DNA of 64,000 nt from Acinetobacter tianfuensis (lineage in GTDB: Bacteria > Pseudomonadota > Gammaproteobacteria > Pseudomonadales > Moraxellaceae): positions 45,911 through 109,910 of the forward strand of contig NZ_RAXV01000005.1 of the NCBI RefSeq assembly GCF_003611465.1, in the 5' to 3' direction. The notes beneath the pieces were generated by a model, which saw only the letters and a program-made list of their open reading frames with translations, ran no database searches and had not been told where the DNA came from. This document shows, piece after piece, positions 1 through 8,965 of the stretch (the stretch's first letter is position 1; the number at the start of each line of letters is the position of its first letter). The translations under genes and the position numbers were made by a program.

Positions 1-1
1 T

Positions 2-379
2 GAAGATCCGACGCTTTCACGCCTGACATTGACCACGTATGGCGATGATCACAAGATTGAGCAAATTACGAAGCAGCTGAACAAATTGGTTGAAGTTGTA
101 AAAGTAGTTGATCTGTCTGAAGGCGCGCATATTGAGCGTGAACTGATGCTGATTAAAGTAAAAGCGCTAGGTTCGGCCCGTGCTGAAATCAAACGCACAG
201 CAGATATTTTCCGTGCTCAAGTGGTTGATGTAACGCCGACGACGTACACAATTCAAATTGCAGGCACAACTGAAAAGATTGACGGTTTTATTGATGCTTT
301 GGCTGAAAATACCATTCTTGAAGTTGTCCGTTCGGGCGTGTCGGGTATCGCGCGCGGCGAAAAAGTTTTAACAATCTAA
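2..379 (+). CDS. ilvH: Acetolactate synthase small (regulatory) subunit, 5' truncated by window edge
   Basis: The last 125 residues of the regulatory subunit of acetohydroxyacid synthase are visible; the frame is already open at base 2, so the start lies outside the window. The visible part includes the linker (TYGDDHKIEQITKQLNKL) and the C-terminal ACT-like domain. In the family the small subunit confers valine feedback inhibition on the catalytic subunit, which makes acetolactate or acetohydroxybutyrate for valine, leucine and isoleucine. The catalytic gene (ilvI/ilvB) is expected just upstream. ilvC, the next enzyme of the pathway, follows after 107 bases. Called ilvH here; ilvN is the synonym for other isozymes. 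Confidence 0.93.
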   Translation, partial: EDPTLSRLTLTTYGDDHKIEQITKQLNKLVEVVKVVDLSEGAHIERELMLIKVKALGSARAEIKRTADIFRAQVVDVTPTTYTIQIAGTTEKIDGFIDALAENTILEVVRSGVSGIARGEKVLTI

Positions 380-393
380 TTTTAAACATACAT

Positions 394-413
394 GCCTGCT
401 TGTAAAAGCAGGC
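394..413 (+). other. Intercistronic hairpin between ilvH and ilvC
   Basis: A perfect 8-bp stem (GCCTGCTT / AAGCAGGC) closes a GTAA loop. No T-run follows, so it does not look like an intrinsic terminator. It may act as an mRNA processing or stability element that lets ilvC accumulate separately from the upstream genes; that role is inference. Confidence 0.5.
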
Positions 414-456
414 GCTCAGCACGGCGAAGATAAAAAACATCAATGTGCCGAGTTAA

Positions 457-1503
<1,047 letters not shown>

Positions 1504-1527
1504 TTTCTCGAATCATATGATTTGAAG

Positions 1528-1556
1528 AAACCCACTCATTTTGAGTGGGTTTTTTA
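1528..1556 (+). terminator. Rho-independent terminator of ilvC
   Basis: A stem AACCCACTC / GAGTGGGTT with a short T-rich loop followed by six T. It begins about 25 bases after the ilvC stop. Confidence 0.9.
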
Positions 1557-1610
1557 ATGGCTAAGTTTCGTGCCTTAGAAATAGACAAGCATGCTTTCTA
1601 TTTTTGCGTA

Positions 1611-1655
1611 CCTTGGATCCAAGCGAACAGAATCGTAGACAAAGAAAAGAACTAA
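1611..1655 (+). pseudogene. Fossil second copy of the ilvC 3' end
   Basis: These 45 bases translate to PWIQANRIVDKEKN plus a TAA stop, the C-terminus of IlvC with one change (K to R). Comparison with the true end of ilvC (1459-1503) shows 6 differences, five of them synonymous, so this is a diverged allele and not a recent duplication. No similarity extends upstream of 1611. An A-rich/T-rich terminator-like stretch follows at about 1665-1697. It looks like the tail of a former ilvC allele left behind when the gene was replaced by recombination. Confidence 0.8.
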
Positions 1656-1724
1656 GTTCTAATTTAAAAGCCTTTGTTTGTAACAGGAGCTTTTTATGTC
1701 TTAATTAATTAGAATTGGGGAGTC

Positions 1725-2852
1725 TCATAGTTGAGATCCTTGTGCCAATGTTCGTTGTTTAAATGCGTCATCTTGAATCCAAAAGTCTTTAAAATATCCT
1801 TCATTGATAATAATAGGATAAGATTGCCCGATTTTTAAACTATGATTAAATCCAGCCCATTTTTCATGGATATAAATTTCATTCAACCTAGTTTTTTCTT
1901 GAAGCTCAGGTGTGAGTTGCCACGTTTGGTAACGGCTGTCTGTTGCTGTGAGTTTGAGCGAATAAATTTGAGAATGATGGGGGTTTTGTTCGCTATACCA
2001 GCGATTGGCTTGTAATCCGACAGCATACAAAGTTGTGCCCAATATAAAACTGCAAACGAGGGCTGATGCAAAAGGATGGCTCTTTTGCTCTGCGCGAATG
2101 ACAGCATAACTCAAAGCAAAGGCAAGTAATCCTGCAGGAATCAACCCTAAATAAGACTCCACACCAAAGTGAATCGCCTCTAAGGGAATAAAGAAAAATA
2201 CACTGCCTAAAGCAAGTGTTCCAAAGACTAGGTGGAGCGGTGTTTGACCAATATCTTGATGAATAGCGGGATTTGGGGTTTCTTCTGTATTGGTATTGAG
2301 TGGTGTTTCGAGTCCCCAGTCTTGATTAATGTGTTTGATTAAATCAGTGGTTTGTTCGGCGGAAAATTGTTGTAAAGCTAACTTTTTCATCGGGGCTTTG
2401 TTGAGCTGATTTGTTATTGTTACTTGAGTGTGTAACTGAAAATGCACATCCCCATGCAGTTTCCAGTCTAATGCGGAGTCTATTTCAGGTTTTCGACTAA
2501 ATAGCTTCTTCGATAAAATTGGGTGTTTTGCTTTTAATAAATGCCTTTGATTAGGTGTAATTGTGATTTTTTCAATTTGATCACGTTGTATTTCATAACT
2601 AAAAAATGGACCAAATTTGAGAGTGAGTCGGTGAGTGCTTAAACTGAGGCGAACCGTAAGTGTGATCAACAAAGTATAAAACAAAAAAAGGGGTTCAAAA
2701 TATTCGATTTCCTCCAGTTGATTGGCAAGATAATGTTGTGTATTGAAAAATAGATGTACTGCAAGCATTCCTAAAATTGCCCAGCTCGTCACTTTATAGA
2801 TGTGTGGCTGAAAGCTCAAAATTTCACGTTCAGGGGCGGATTTCAAATTCAT
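1725..2852 (-). CDS. Hypothetical multi-pass membrane protein
   Basis: 375 residues of a family I do not recognise. Hydrophobic segments are at about residues 21-37, 52-70, 206-224, 232-252 and 261-281. Between the second and third lies a soluble stretch of about 130 residues that begins like a bacterial PH-type domain (a basic stretch after STHRL), and a further soluble C-terminal domain of about 90 residues follows the last segment. The gene is AT-rich compared with its neighbours and is transcribed against ilvC. It lies immediately beyond the ilvC tail fossil, consistent with accessory DNA at a recombination boundary. Function unknown. Confidence 0.72.
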   Translation of the reverse strand: MNLKSAPEREILSFQPHIYKVTSWAILGMLAVHLFFNTQHYLANQLEEIEYFEPLFLFYTLLITLTVRLSLSTHRLTLKFGPFFSYEIQRDQIEKITITPNQRHLLKAKHPILSKKLFSRKPEIDSALDWKLHGDVHFQLHTQVTITNQLNKAPMKKLALQQFSAEQTTDLIKHINQDWGLETPLNTNTEETPNPAIHQDIGQTPLHLVFGTLALGSVFFFIPLEAIHFGVESYLGLIPAGLLAFALSYAVIRAEQKSHPFASALVCSFILGTTLYAVGLQANRWYSEQNPHHSQIYSLKLTATDSRYQTWQLTPELQEKTRLNEIYIHEKWAGFNHSLKIGQSYPIIINEGYFKDFWIQDDAFKQRTLAQGSQL

Positions 2853-2941
2853 TAAATTTCTATTTTTATTATTTGATTGTTTTTTAGGTTAATTTATATG
2901 GTGGGATAAAACAATGGCTTACAGATTAATTGAGCTTTAGT

Positions 2942-2970
2942 TTGTGAAAGTGATAAGCAAAGTCTATACA
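2942..2970 (+). promoter_or_regulatory. Predicted sigma-70 promoter for the XAC2610-like gene
   Basis: A -35 TTGTGA and a -10 TATACA are separated by exactly 17 bases, about 60 bases before the start codon at 3034. Both hexamers are close to consensus. Confidence 0.6.
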
Positions 2971-3033
2971 TTGAATGAAATTGAGATGTGCTAGTGTATT
3001 TGCAGTTAGGTCATTTCTTTGTGTGGCTGCATT

Positions 3034-3843
3034 ATGAATAATAAAATCCTCCCGAGTTTTGTACTTCTTCTTTTCTCTGGCTTGAGTTTCGCAGAAACTG
3101 CTCCTGCTCTAGAGAGTAACGGTCAGCAGCTCTCTCCTTTAACCAATGTCCGTGTGTCTATGCAGCGCATGCTCCGCTCCAGTGAAGAGCGTTATTTTTT
3201 GGATTTATATGCTGGTGTGTGGAACCCTAAAGCAACTCTTTATGATGAGCTGAATCAGACGGAGATGGACTTTAAAGGGGCGCAAAAAGGTGATGTTTTA
3301 GAGCTTAAATCAGTGAATATGCCTGAGGGTAAGCAATCTGAGCTAAAAGGTTATTTAAATGCAAATAGCGGTGTATTCGATGCGGTGCTGGTGAATGCAG
3401 ACGGCGCGAAAAATGTGCGTTTTGAACCTGCGTTTAAAGCCGTGGATAAGCCAGTCTTTGTTTTTAAATTTTATGGTGTTGAAGAGGCAGCGCAGCCTTA
3501 TGGCAAGGTGTTGAAACGGGTCGATGTGGTTGATAAAAATACAGGTAAAATTAAACAAAGCCTGACAGGTTTTAATGCATTTGCAAACAGTGTCGGTTAT
3601 ATGGATGTCAACTTCGACGGTTATTACGATTTGGTGCTGTCTGATATTTCAGATGCTAAAAAAGTAGAAGATAAGCGCTTTGTTTATTGGATGTTTAATC
3701 CTAAAACAATGCAATTTCAGCGTTCTGCCCAGCTGGATGCATTGGTTGGCTTTCCGCGTTTGCATGGCAATAAGCAGCAGATTGATTTTGGCAATAATCG
3801 GCTCTATCGGGTTAGAGATGGTTTAATGTATTTGGAGCCATAG
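3034..3843 (+). CDS. Secreted XAC2610-like (VCBS/FG-GAP-like) protein
   Basis: 269 residues from the ATG at 3034; this start is preferred to an upstream TTG because it leaves a clean signal peptide (MNNKILPSFVLLLFSG, cleavage near SFA-ET). The mature protein is probably periplasmic or exported. Near residues 185-205 it carries DVNFDGYYDLVLSD, an Asp-rich Ca-binding-type loop as in XAC2610-related and FG-GAP/VCBS proteins. Its biochemical role is not established. It has its own promoter and divergent or unrelated neighbours, so it is probably monocistronic. Confidence 0.75.
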   Translation: MNNKILPSFVLLLFSGLSFAETAPALESNGQQLSPLTNVRVSMQRMLRSSEERYFLDLYAGVWNPKATLYDELNQTEMDFKGAQKGDVLELKSVNMPEGKQSELKGYLNANSGVFDAVLVNADGAKNVRFEPAFKAVDKPVFVFKFYGVEEAAQPYGKVLKRVDVVDKNTGKIKQSLTGFNAFANSVGYMDVNFDGYYDLVLSDISDAKKVEDKRFVYWMFNPKTMQFQRSAQLDALVGFPRLHGNKQQIDFGNNRLYRVRDGLMYLEP

Positions 3844-4006
3844 TTTTTGATGGCTTATTCAGAACCTTTAAAATAAAAAGTACATTTGTATATAAATTTT
3901 TTATTTGATTGATTGCGATAGTAATTATCTTGTGCGTTTGAGAATTAATATTATTAAAATTTGTTATTGTATTGTTTATGTAAACCAGCATATGATTGAA
4001 CTGCTT

Positions 4007-4012
4007 TATAAT
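4007..4012 (+). promoter_or_regulatory. Candidate -10 element of the histidine kinase gene
   Basis: A perfect TATAAT lies only 17 bases before the ATG at 4029, so the 5' leader would be about 10 bases. No good -35 hexamer is visible at 16-18 bases. Either the mRNA is nearly leaderless or the true start codon lies further downstream. Confidence 0.4.
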
Positions 4013-4028
4013 TTTAAAAAAATAGGTG

Positions 4029-5987
4029 ATGTTTTTGGCGCTTTGCCATACTGCAGTTTGCGGAAAATGCTGTAACTTTGCGCGGCTGTGTTTTTTTGAT
4101 GAGGGAGCTGCACACAAACTCTTTATTGGTTTTTGTGCGGTATTGCTGTCCCTGTTTGTCGTAACAGAAGTGCATGCGCAACAAAGCGCGGCCAAATGCC
4201 ATGCTGAACTTCAGCACATTCAATCTGCAAAAGGTGCGGGAGAGGCTGGGAAGAGCCGTCCGGAAGCATCGCAGTGGCAAACGATTCAACGTCTGCCTGA
4301 TTATTGGAATGAGCGCTGGCCGAAATTCAGCGGAACCGTTTGGTATAAGCTGACATGGCAGTTTTCCTGCGAACAGGAACAAAATCAGCCCATGATGCTG
4401 TCGATCAGTTTTATCAATATGGCTGGTCAGGTTTATATCAATGATCATTTCCTGTGGCAAAGCAAATCACTTGAAGAGCCGCTGTCGCGAAACTGGAATA
4501 TGCCAAGACGGTGGATGCTGCCGGTAGGTGTTTTAAAGTCAGGTGAAAATACGGTGTATATCCGTGTTGAAGGCGTTTCTGAACTTAATCCCGGAATTGG
4601 TCTCGTACACTTGGCTGACTATGAATCTACTATGGCGAAGTTTGAGCGCTATTGGCTGGAAATGCGCGGTTTGCAGACTTACACGCTGTGTTTGGAGGTT
4701 GCCTTAGGAGTTATTGCCGCATTTGTCTGGCTGTTCAGGCGTAAGGAAACTGCATTTGGCTACTACGCTTTAGCAACATTGCTATGGGTTGTGTATACCG
4801 CTATGAATTTGATAGTTGAGCCGCTTTTTGCGCTAAACACCATCAATTTTGCACGGATACAAGGTTTATGTTTTTTAGCTTATATTTGTATTACCTGTTT
4901 ATATAATTGGCGTTTTGCAAACTTTAGTGCGCTTTGGGCAGAGCGTTTTTTGGCATGGCTTTTCTTTGCATTTGTGCTGTTGATTGCAGTGCTGCCGGCT
5001 GAATATACATATGCTGTTTTGCAAAGCAGTTTTGCTGCAGGCATTGTCATTTATGTATTGAACTGCATTGTTTACCCTGTCATTGCATTTCGCTCAAAAC
5101 AGCCAGAAGCGTATTGTTTAGCCGTTCTGATTTTCTTTATATATTTGCCGCTGGCGCTGCATGACTGTTTTCGTTTGTATAAACAAGAAGGCCGCTTACT
5201 GTTTGTTTATGCCTCACCTTTTACAACTGTGATCTTGGCAAGTATTTTTGCTTTGCGCTTAACCCGCAGCATGAAGGGTGTGGAACATTTTAATGCGAAG
5301 CTTGGGCGGACTGTAGAGCAGGTGCGTACAGAGTTGAGCGAAAGTTTAAATCAGCGTCATGAGCTGGAATTGAATAATGCTAAATTGCAAGAACGAATTC
5401 AGCTGGCGCATGACCTGCATGATGGATTGGGCAGTTCGCTGGTGAGGTCAATGGCTTCAATCGAGCAAAGCCGTAATGATTTAAGCAATAAACAGTTTTT
5501 ATCGGTGCTTAAACATTTGCGTGATGATTTGAGGCTGATTGTAGACAGCGGATCCAGTCTGGATGCCAATGTACCGGATACACCAGTTTTGTGGGCGGCT
5601 CCAGTCCGTTATCGTTTTAATCAGCTTTTTGATGAATTGGATATAGCAGTGCGCTGGTGTATTCCTGACAGCTGGCAAGGAAATATTGCTGTTGCGGACT
5701 GTATTTCATTACAGCGGGTATTAGAAGAGAGTTTGACCAATGTTTTGAAGCATAGCTATGCTAATTCTGTTGAAGTTTGTATGAAGGTAGAAAATGAAGA
5801 GCTGACTATTTCTGTGCAAGATAATGGTGTTGGTTTTGATATTGCCGCGGTGCATGATTCAGGGTTGAGTGTGGGCTTGCGCAGTATGAGCGCAAGGCTG
5901 AAAAAAATAAAAGCGGAACTGGAAGTGGTGTCACAGCCGGGCTGTACACGGGTTACGGTCAGGAAGAAAAATCATTCTTTTCAATAA
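4029..5987 (+). CDS. 7TMR-DISM sensor histidine kinase (HisKA_3 type)
   Basis: About 652 residues. A hydrophobic signal segment lies near residues 31-50. A periplasmic beta-rich domain (about 55-200, with YINDHFLW and NTVYIRVEG) resembles the DISMED2/GH2-like sensor fold, and about seven membrane helices follow (about 215-415). A coiled coil leads to the HisKA_3 dimerisation motif AHDLHDGLG (phospho-acceptor His near 461), then the HATPase_c N box (LEESLTNVLKH) near 568 and G1 box (DNGVGFD) near 599. This kinase class usually phosphorylates LuxR/NarL-type regulators. None is encoded beside it. The N-terminus is uncertain because the ribosome binding site is poor and sits almost on the ATG. 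Confidence 0.88.
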   Translation: MFLALCHTAVCGKCCNFARLCFFDEGAAHKLFIGFCAVLLSLFVVTEVHAQQSAAKCHAELQHIQSAKGAGEAGKSRPEASQWQTIQRLPDYWNERWPKFSGTVWYKLTWQFSCEQEQNQPMMLSISFINMAGQVYINDHFLWQSKSLEEPLSRNWNMPRRWMLPVGVLKSGENTVYIRVEGVSELNPGIGLVHLADYESTMAKFERYWLEMRGLQTYTLCLEVALGVIAAFVWLFRRKETAFGYYALATLLWVVYTAMNLIVEPLFALNTINFARIQGLCFLAYICITCLYNWRFANFSALWAERFLAWLFFAFVLLIAVLPAEYTYAVLQSSFAAGIVIYVLNCIVYPVIAFRSKQPEAYCLAVLIFFIYLPLALHDCFRLYKQEGRLLFVYASPFTTVILASIFALRLTRSMKGVEHFNAKLGRTVEQVRTELSESLNQRHELELNNAKLQERIQLAHDLHDGLGSSLVRSMASIEQSRNDLSNKQFLSVLKHLRDDLRLIVDSGSSLDANVPDTPVLWAAPVRYRFNQLFDELDIAVRWCIPDSWQGNIAVADCISLQRVLEESLTNVLKHSYANSVEVCMKVENEELTISVQDNGVGFDIAAVHDSGLSVGLRSMSARLKKIKAELEVVSQPGCTRVTVRKKNHSFQ

Positions 5988-6083
5988 AGAGCGCTGTCAA
6001 AAAAGTGTCATTGAAATCACATTAAAATGCAAACAAGCTGATCTAGACTGAAACAAAAAATACAGATAACAGATAGGTGGCGC

Positions 6084-7358
6084 ATGTCAGATCAGATGGC
6101 GGCAGGCTTGTTTAAGCAGCATTTGCCCGATACCGTGCGGTTTTACTTTAAAAATAAAAATGTACAGCATATTCAGCGTGAATTGCGTGAACTGAATGAT
6201 TTGGTGAGGCCGCGCCTAAGAATAGCAATTGTGACAGAAACTTGGCCTCCTGAAATTAATGGCGTGGCTTTGTCTTTGCTGCAGCTCTGCAGGGGATTGC
6301 AGCAGCAGGGGCATAAAATCTTACTTATCCGCCCGCAGCAGCAGCGGCGCTGTTCAGATTTTCAGCCGCAGCAGGAATGCCTCGTTATGGCGCAGTCTAT
6401 TCCGCGTTATCCAAGTCTAAAATTTGGCTGGCCGCAGTTTTTAAAAGTATCTAATGCGATTGAGCATTTTGAGCCGGATGTGGTGCATATTGTGACCGAA
6501 GGACCTTTAGGGCTGGCTGCGCTGCAGGCGGCTAAAAATAAAAAAATACCCATTTCCAGCGGCTTTCATTCAGCTTTTCAGGATTTCAGCAGGTTTTTTG
6601 ATTTAGCATTTCTGCTTAAGCCTATACAGCGCTATCTTTGCTGGTTTCATAACAGTACGCAGCTGACCTGTGTGCCCAGTCAAGGTACGGCACAATCTTT
6701 GCAAGCATTGGGTGTGGATTGTCCTATGGCGGTGGTCGGGCGCGGTGTAGATGTTGAACGTTTTCATCCTAAGCATGCCTCCGCTGCGCTTCGGCAGCGC
6801 TGGGGGGCGGGTGAGCAGTCTACAGTGCTGCTGTATGTCGGCAGACTGTCGCCAGAAAAAGAAGTCAACGTTATTTTGGATGCCTTTATTGCGCAGGCGC
6901 GGGCAGGAGAAGCAAACCGCTGTTTGGTTATTGTCGGTGATGGTCCAGAGCGTGAAAAATTGCAGCGTATCAGTCAGGGCTATCCCGTGGTGTTCACCGG
7001 AAGTTTAAGCGGCGGACAGCTGGCAGAAGCCTATGCAAGTGCAGATGTTTTTGTATTTGCAGGTCAAGTAGAGACATTCGGCAATGTTGTGCTTGAGGCG
7101 ATGGCCAGCGGGCTGCCAGTTGTGGCTTACCGTTATGCATGTGCAGCGCAGCATGTGCGCCATGAGCAGTCAGGGTGGCTGAGTGAGCGTGGAGATATTG
7201 CGGGTTTTAAGCGCAATATGCTGCATCTGCCGCCGAGAAGCGTATTGAAGCGGATGGGCCGTACAGCCTTTGCTGCTGTACAGCAGGCGGGCTGGCAGCA
7301 TCCTGTACAGCAGTTTGAGCAGGCTTTGTATACAGCGGCCAATGTGGTGAATGAGTAG
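6084..7358 (+). CDS. Glycosyltransferase family 4 (GT-B fold)
   Basis: 424 residues. The Rossmann-like acceptor domain starts near residue 46 (RIAIVTETWPPEINGVA, typical of MgtA/PimB-like transferases). The C-terminal donor-binding domain has LYVGRLSPEKE and the EX7E motif within ETFGNVVLEAMASG near residue 330. Such enzymes transfer a sugar from a nucleotide donor onto a lipid or cell-surface acceptor at the cytoplasmic face; the actual substrate cannot be read from sequence. AGGTGG lies just before the ATG. The first 45 residues are a non-conserved, charged extension. A PAP2 phosphatase follows after 83 bases, suggesting a shared role in membrane lipid or envelope glycolipid metabolism. Confidence 0.88.
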   Translation: MSDQMAAGLFKQHLPDTVRFYFKNKNVQHIQRELRELNDLVRPRLRIAIVTETWPPEINGVALSLLQLCRGLQQQGHKILLIRPQQQRRCSDFQPQQECLVMAQSIPRYPSLKFGWPQFLKVSNAIEHFEPDVVHIVTEGPLGLAALQAAKNKKIPISSGFHSAFQDFSRFFDLAFLLKPIQRYLCWFHNSTQLTCVPSQGTAQSLQALGVDCPMAVVGRGVDVERFHPKHASAALRQRWGAGEQSTVLLYVGRLSPEKEVNVILDAFIAQARAGEANRCLVIVGDGPEREKLQRISQGYPVVFTGSLSGGQLAEAYASADVFVFAGQVETFGNVVLEAMASGLPVVAYRYACAAQHVRHEQSGWLSERGDIAGFKRNMLHLPPRSVLKRMGRTAFAAVQQAGWQHPVQQFEQALYTAANVVNE

Positions 7359-7441
7359 TTTTTGATATGGGCAAAGTAATGGAAGTGAGGCCAGTGATTA
7401 AGTTTGGTATGAGGTGATTAAAACCGCCTGAGGAGAGAAAA

Positions 7442-7993
7442 ATGAATTTTAAAAATGCAAAAATAAGAATGCTTGATCTCGATTTAAAAGGCTGTATTTA
7501 TCTCAACACATTTTCCCACTCAGAGCGGGTGGCATATTTTTTTAAAATGATCAGCCGTCTTGGAGACGGAATATTTTGGTATGTGATGCTGGCCGCTGTG
7601 TGGATGCTGCAAGGGCTGGCCTATGGCGCGCAGCTGCTGTACGTGGTGTTGAGCAGTTTGACTGGTACAGGTATTTATAAGCTGCTGAAACACAAAACAG
7701 TACGTCCGCGTCCTTATCAGGTGCATCAAGTGGTGCGTTTATGTGAGCGGCCGCTGGATCATTTCAGCTTTCCGTCTGGGCATACGCTGCATGCGGTGAT
7801 GGCAACCTCTGTACTTGGCTGGGTGCAGCCGATTTTACTGATTTTAATGCTGCCGTTCACGGTGCTGGTTGCGCTGTCGCGCATGGTGCTTGGCCTGCAT
7901 TATCCAAGTGATGTGGCTGTGGGCGCGCTGATTGGCGGTGCAGTCGCCAGCGCAATTATTTTGGGTGCGCCGCTGCTGCATATCATGCTGTAA
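7442..7993 (+). CDS. PAP2-family membrane phosphatase
   Basis: 183 residues with four to five membrane segments and the full acid-phosphatase signature: KTVRPRP near residue 83, FPSGH near 110 and SRMVLGLHYPSD near 145, which provide the phosphate-binding residues and the catalytic His. Family members dephosphorylate phosphatidic acid, phosphatidylglycerol phosphate or undecaprenyl pyrophosphate. A good ribosome binding site (GAGGAGAG) precedes the ATG. It probably forms a small unit with the upstream glycosyltransferase. Confidence 0.88.
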   Translation: MNFKNAKIRMLDLDLKGCIYLNTFSHSERVAYFFKMISRLGDGIFWYVMLAAVWMLQGLAYGAQLLYVVLSSLTGTGIYKLLKHKTVRPRPYQVHQVVRLCERPLDHFSFPSGHTLHAVMATSVLGWVQPILLILMLPFTVLVALSRMVLGLHYPSDVAVGALIGGAVASAIILGAPLLHIML

Positions 7994-8098
7994 ATGCAAT
8001 GCAAGAAAAAATACATTTTGCCTGCAGTGAAAGCTTAGGCAGATTTTTTGAAATTTGTTAAAGTACAGCATCATTTATAGGATCTAAGGAAGAGTCAC

Positions 8099-8299
8099 AT
8101 GGGCTTACGCTGGACAGATACCATTGATATCGCTATTGAGCTTTATGAAGCGCATCCAGATGTAGATCCGCAGTGGATCCGTTTTACTGATTTGCATGCT
8201 TGGGTTTGCGCTTTGCCTGATTTTTCAGACAACCCTGAAAAGTCAACGGAAGGTTTGCTGGAAGCGATTCAAATGGCTTGGATTGATGAGGCGAGCTGA
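8099..8299 (+). CDS. iscX: Fe-S cluster assembly accessory protein IscX
   Basis: 66 residues, the usual IscX size, beginning GLRWTDTIDIAIELYE and containing the conserved PDVDP..IRFTDLH..V core. IscX binds IscS and modulates sulfur or iron delivery. In Pseudomonas it ends the isc operon and precedes ndk and rlmN. Here ndk and rlmN follow, but upstream there is a PAP2 phosphatase and no hscA or fdx. The start has an AAGGAAG ribosome binding site. Confidence 0.93.
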   Translation: MGLRWTDTIDIAIELYEAHPDVDPQWIRFTDLHAWVCALPDFSDNPEKSTEGLLEAIQMAWIDEAS

Positions 8300-8345
8300 G
8301 AGCTCATCGAAAAAAGCAATTTTTTTACATCTGAAAAGCAGAAAA

Positions 8346-8372
8346 TGGCGCATTATTCGGTATAATGCGCCA
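8346..8372 (+). promoter_or_regulatory. 11-bp perfect palindrome overlapping the ndk -10 (TATAAT)
   Basis: Arms TGGCGCATTAT and ATAATGCGCCA flank a 5-base TCGGT loop. TATAAT at 8361-8366 lies across the loop and right arm, 44 bases before the ndk start. A short T-run (ATTTTCC) follows, so the RNA form could also be the iscX terminator. Promoter, operator and terminator roles are all possible. Confidence 0.5.
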
Positions 8373-8409
8373 AATTTTCCTGTCAACATTATGACTTAAG
8401 GAGCCTATC

Positions 8410-8841
8410 ATGGCTATCGAACGTACTTTATCTATCGTTAAACCAGACGCAGTTGCTAAAAACCACATTGGCGACATCTTTGCTCGTTTTGAGAAAGCTG
8501 GTCTTCAAATCGTTGCAACTAAAATGAAACACTTGACTCAAGCTGAAGCTGAAGGCTTCTACGCTGAACACAAAGAACGCGGTTTCTTTGCTGACCTAGT
8601 TGCATTCATGACTTCTGGTCCAGTTGTTGTTTCTGTTCTTGAAGGCGAAAACGCAGTTCTTGCTCACCGTGACATCCTTGGCGCGACTAACCCGAAAGAA
8701 GCTGCTGCTGGCACTATCCGCGCTGACTTCGCTGTAAGCATCGACGAAAACGCTGCTCACGGTTCTGACTCTGTAGCATCTGCTGACCGTGAAGTTAACT
8801 ACTTCTTCGCTCAAACTGAGATTGCTCCGCGTACTCGTTAA
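8410..8841 (+). CDS. ndk: Nucleoside diphosphate kinase
   Basis: 143 residues, full length. It transfers the gamma-phosphate from ATP to NDPs through a phospho-histidine, keeping nucleotide pools balanced. The N-terminus [11 protein letters not shown] and the catalytic His within NAAHGSDSV (near residue 117) are intact. Codon bias is strong, as for highly expressed genes. A ribosome binding site (AAGGAGCC) and a strong downstream terminator are present. Confidence 0.98.
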   Translation: MAIERTLSIVKPDAVAKNHIGDIFARFEKAGLQIVATKMKHLTQAEAEGFYAEHKERGFFADLVAFMTSGPVVVSVLEGENAVLAHRDILGATNPKEAAAGTIRADFAVSIDENAAHGSDSVASADREVNYFFAQTEIAPRTR

Positions 8842-8853
8842 TTCGAAGTATTC

Positions 8854-8890
8854 AAACCAGATAAGTGTTATTATACTTATCTGGTTTTTT
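8854..8890 (+). terminator. Terminator of ndk
   Basis: A 13-bp stem AAACCAGATAAGT / ACTTATCTGGTTT followed by a run of T. Confidence 0.9.
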
Positions 8891-8965
8891 TATTCTCTGA
8901 ATAAAGCTTTGCTCGTTTATTGAGCTTCTCCTTTCATCAAATAGACATGGTTTAGGTAATTACAC

